A DNA stretch of 64,000 nt, from positions 7,906,842 through 7,970,841 of the forward strand of contig CM041197.1 of NCBI GenBank assembly GCA_023078555.1. Direction: 5' to 3'. Each line of letters starts with the position of its first letter. The first letter of the stretch is position 1. A model generated the notes under the pieces. That model was given only the letters and a program-made list of their open reading frames with translations. It had not been told where the DNA came from and ran no database searches. This DNA is from Ulva prolifera (taxonomy: Eukaryota; Chlorophyta; Ulvophyceae; Ulvales; Ulvaceae). Positions 61,405 through 64,000 of this stretch are shown piece by piece. The position numbers and the translations under genes are program-made.

Positions 61405-64000
61405 ATGCTCGTGATGACATCTGACATCCATGTAGTAGCCGTAGCAATCTTGCTTGGGTATGCAAATGCGCATGGGAAGTCAGCTGAAACATCATGGCTT
61501 GTATTGCATCGTTTCCTTTCAATACGTTTCGTCTTCTGTCAAGCACCGCGCCAAGGCAACTGGAACAGACGTTCTCCGTCACTGCTATGGAGCTGTTAAA
61601 ACGCCCAGGGTCAGATACGAACTTGCACGGGTTGAAACTACAAATCACAAGATCCTGCAGCTCTCCTTATCCTGATTTTATACAAGCGCGTACCACGACA
61701 TCCGGAAAGCTTAGTAGGTGTTGGTAATGTTTTACGATGCATGCGCAAAAAACCGGAGAGCGTGGCGGGATGAGATGTGCTTGCACAGCGTACTGTGTTT
61801 GCGGAACGTGTTGCACATGCGTATAGAGATCATGGCCTGATGTATGCGATACTTTTGGCGATGCCCGGGCTTGACTGCTGTATGACCGGCACGGACCAAT
61901 GACCACCATCTCACAACCTTGCAGGCAAATGCCAGGGATTTTGTCGGCCTCAGCCGTCATCTACAACAAAATGCTGAAGTTGAAGAGAGCGGCGATGTCA
62001 TCGTGTCGGTGGTCAAGACCATGCAGGAGCTTATACAGGCCCTGGAAGGCAACGCCAACCACATTCAGGTCCAAAGTCACATCGATGCGACTTCTGACGA
62101 GCTGATAGCAGCTGATATCAATGGAGCAGAGTTCTTCCACCTCCTGCCTCCGCAGCGGGGCCAGACTCACTCCATCGTGGTGCGCCTTCCAATGCTTGCT
62201 CTCCTGGCCATCTGAGCTAGATTAATGAAGAATGAATACAGCAGCGTCCTGAATCCAGCTGATTTCTAGCCTGGCACAACCTCAGGTGCTGTGCTGTTTC
62301 AGCTGCACTGCTGATTTACTGCTCTGTCCAGCCGATTGCCTGGGTCATTGTGCTGCACGTCCTTCACCCGACCTTCGTCACAAGACACGTTCCTCACCGC
62401 AGCCAGAACCAGACGTTGGCAGACTGTTCAGACTCCGGCCCAACATGTTGAGCCACACTGGCATGAGCTGGCCAGTCAGCCTTGGCTGTCCAGCAACTCA
62501 CCAGCACCTGCCCTGATTGAAGTACTCAGGTTCACATAGCCAGCTCCACGAGGTATTTGCCATTTACTCCAGTGTCAGCAGTGATCCGATGCCCCGTGTG
62601 ACACCTAGAGGACCCTTGAATCAGATTGCCGCCCTGTTTGTGTAGGCTTGGCCGATGTGTACCATCGTCGGCGAGCAATTGCCGAGTGCCAGGCCAATGC
62701 CTCAATCACCTGGCTGCATGGTGCATGTACATCAGGCATTGATAGACGCCCTGCACATGCATGAACAGGGCAGCTGCACGGCGGAGGTCTTGATCGTTTG
62801 TCTGTACATGTGTCCTCCTGCGCTCCTGGGATCGATCCTGTTGAATTATTTTTGTCATATCTGATTGTACAGCAGTTGCACTTGCGCAAAAATAATGATG
62901 CCTGCAGGGCAACTGCACGGAGCCACCGACAGACGAGTTCCTCCGCGGCATTTCGGGCGCGCCCCTCGCACCGCTGCGGGACGGCCAGTGCCTCATCCTC
63001 GCGAAGGACCCCGTCTTTGCGATGTCAGACAGCAATGTGCTGCTTGCCAACTTCTACGTGCGCTACGCCAGCGCCTCCAGCGGCTTTGCCTTTGAGCCGC
63101 CTGCCGGCGGGGGCGGCACGAAGCTCAGCTGGCTGGTGCATGTGCATGGCGGGAACGTGTGGGGCCGCAACATGACGGTCCAGGGTGACGGCGAGTCAGA
63201 GATCGGCTCTCTCATCATCTTCCCCACGGCACACGCCATGTTCTTCAGTGCGATCCCATGCCTCTGCGCCCGGTGAAATCCGCACGTGTGTTCTTCGCGT
63301 GCGTGCGTCTGGCTGCAGGCAGCACACACCCCCTCCCCCCAAGCAGCACCTTCAATTCGACCTGCCTTGCCTTCGGATTCGCCAGCGGATACACGCATGG
63401 CAGATGTGAGCGGAGACCCCATGCGCAACTCTCGACACGCGCATCAGCAGAGTGACTGCAGGATCTTTGCCTGATTACAGGGGGGAGGCGGTCCAGAACA
63501 GGGAGGCAGTCCAGAAAATCAGAACATTTCGTGAGGCCGCAAGTCACACCTGCTCTGCTGTTTGTGTGCCGTGCACGACCCGTGAAGGGTTGTTCAAGCG
63601 CCACCTGCTGTGGCAGTGCGTGCTGGGAAGGCCATCACGCACACCCACAAGCAGCGGCATGAGCCTGAGTCGCCGGCCTGTGCAATACGTGCGCCATGAA
63701 GCTGACCGTGTTGCCGTGCTGCAGACTCGTCGTTCACGCACGCCGACACCGCGGCCAGCAACGGCGTGCCCATCACCATCCGCTCCTCCCCCACGACCTT
63801 TGTCAAGTGCGCCTTCTCCGACCACGTCAGCGTGGCCGGGGGGCCCGTGATCTATGCGGAGTCCGGCGCGTCCGTCTGGGTGCAAGAGAGCACCTTCACG
63901 AACAACACGTCGGACTACGACTTTGCGTCGCGGGGCGGTGCGCAGTTCTTCAGTGACGTGGATCGGCAGGTGGAGTTGGGGAGCGGCGTGACGGAGGCGG
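61405..64000 (+). CDS. Right-handed beta-helix surface protein 2 (partial, runs off right edge)
   Basis: Supported exons: 61925-62179 (85 codons), 62908-63247, 63319-63405 and 63725 to beyond 64000, phases 0,1,1. Exon 61925 has DVIVSVVKTMQELIQALEGN, the same entry motif as in beta-helix protein 1, and ends THSIV at a GTGCGC donor. Exon 62908 starts GNCTEPPTDEFLRGIS and has DGQCLILAKDP and NMTVQGDGESEIGS. Exon 63725 has beta-helix repeats CAFSDHVSVAGGPVIYAESG and STFTNNTSD. Boundaries and phases match exons 2 and 3 of the first gene, so the two are paralogues. A candidate signal-peptide exon starts at an ATG at 61405 (MTSDIHVVAVAILLGYANA after a short lead); its donor is uncertain. Confidence 0.65.

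Overview
The window looks like nuclear DNA of a eukaryotic microalga, most likely a green alga. It is GC-rich and intron-dense with GT-AG introns. It has very few long uninterrupted genes, secreted right-handed beta-helix proteins, and a UGUAA-type poly(A) signal after the one intronless gene. No bacterial operon structure, tRNA, rRNA or CRISPR array was seen. The taxonomic call is an inference; no marker gene settles it.

From 1 to about 46.2 kb the minus strand carries five paralogous seven-exon genes, all read right to left: copy 1 (<1-2458, cut by the window edge), copy 2 (4486-9332), copy 3 (12286-17779), copy 4 (20105-24832, first exon degenerate) and copy 5 (40709-46222). Exon sizes and intron phases (0,0,0,1,2,0) are conserved. 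The products are about 516-523 residues: signal peptide, cysteine-rich body, then an Ala/Pro-rich tail ending in a hydrophobic segment like a GPI-anchor signal. I do not recognise the family. Copies 3 and 5 also share their 5' and 3' flanks, so the duplicated unit is larger than the gene.

Between copies 4 and 5 lies a 9.4-kb tandem array (25670-35098) with a 1,887-bp period. The period splits into module A (755 bp, bounded by inverted repeats) and module B (1,132 bp), arranged A-B-A-B-A-B-A-B-B-A. One B-B junction lacks A exactly at its inverted repeats, which looks like an empty site. The array is followed by repeat-rich DNA (35-40.7 kb) with palindromes, a 22-bp tandem repeat and a degenerate retropepsin-like fragment.

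The right third is mostly plus strand: a secreted Ala-rich gene with a CBM1-like cysteine module (47.4-48.3 kb), a seven-exon beta-helix surface protein (51.4-55.6 kb), a DUF3179 gene (56.6-57.5 kb), and a second beta-helix gene running off the right edge (from about 61.4 kb). The two beta-helix genes share exon boundaries and phases. Several short dispersed repeats (called R1 to R4 here, including a ~98-bp MITE-like element, R3) are scattered through introns and spacers.

The genes with recognisable features mostly encode predicted secreted or surface proteins, so the window reads as a cell-surface/cell-wall gene region expanding by duplication amid mobile DNA.
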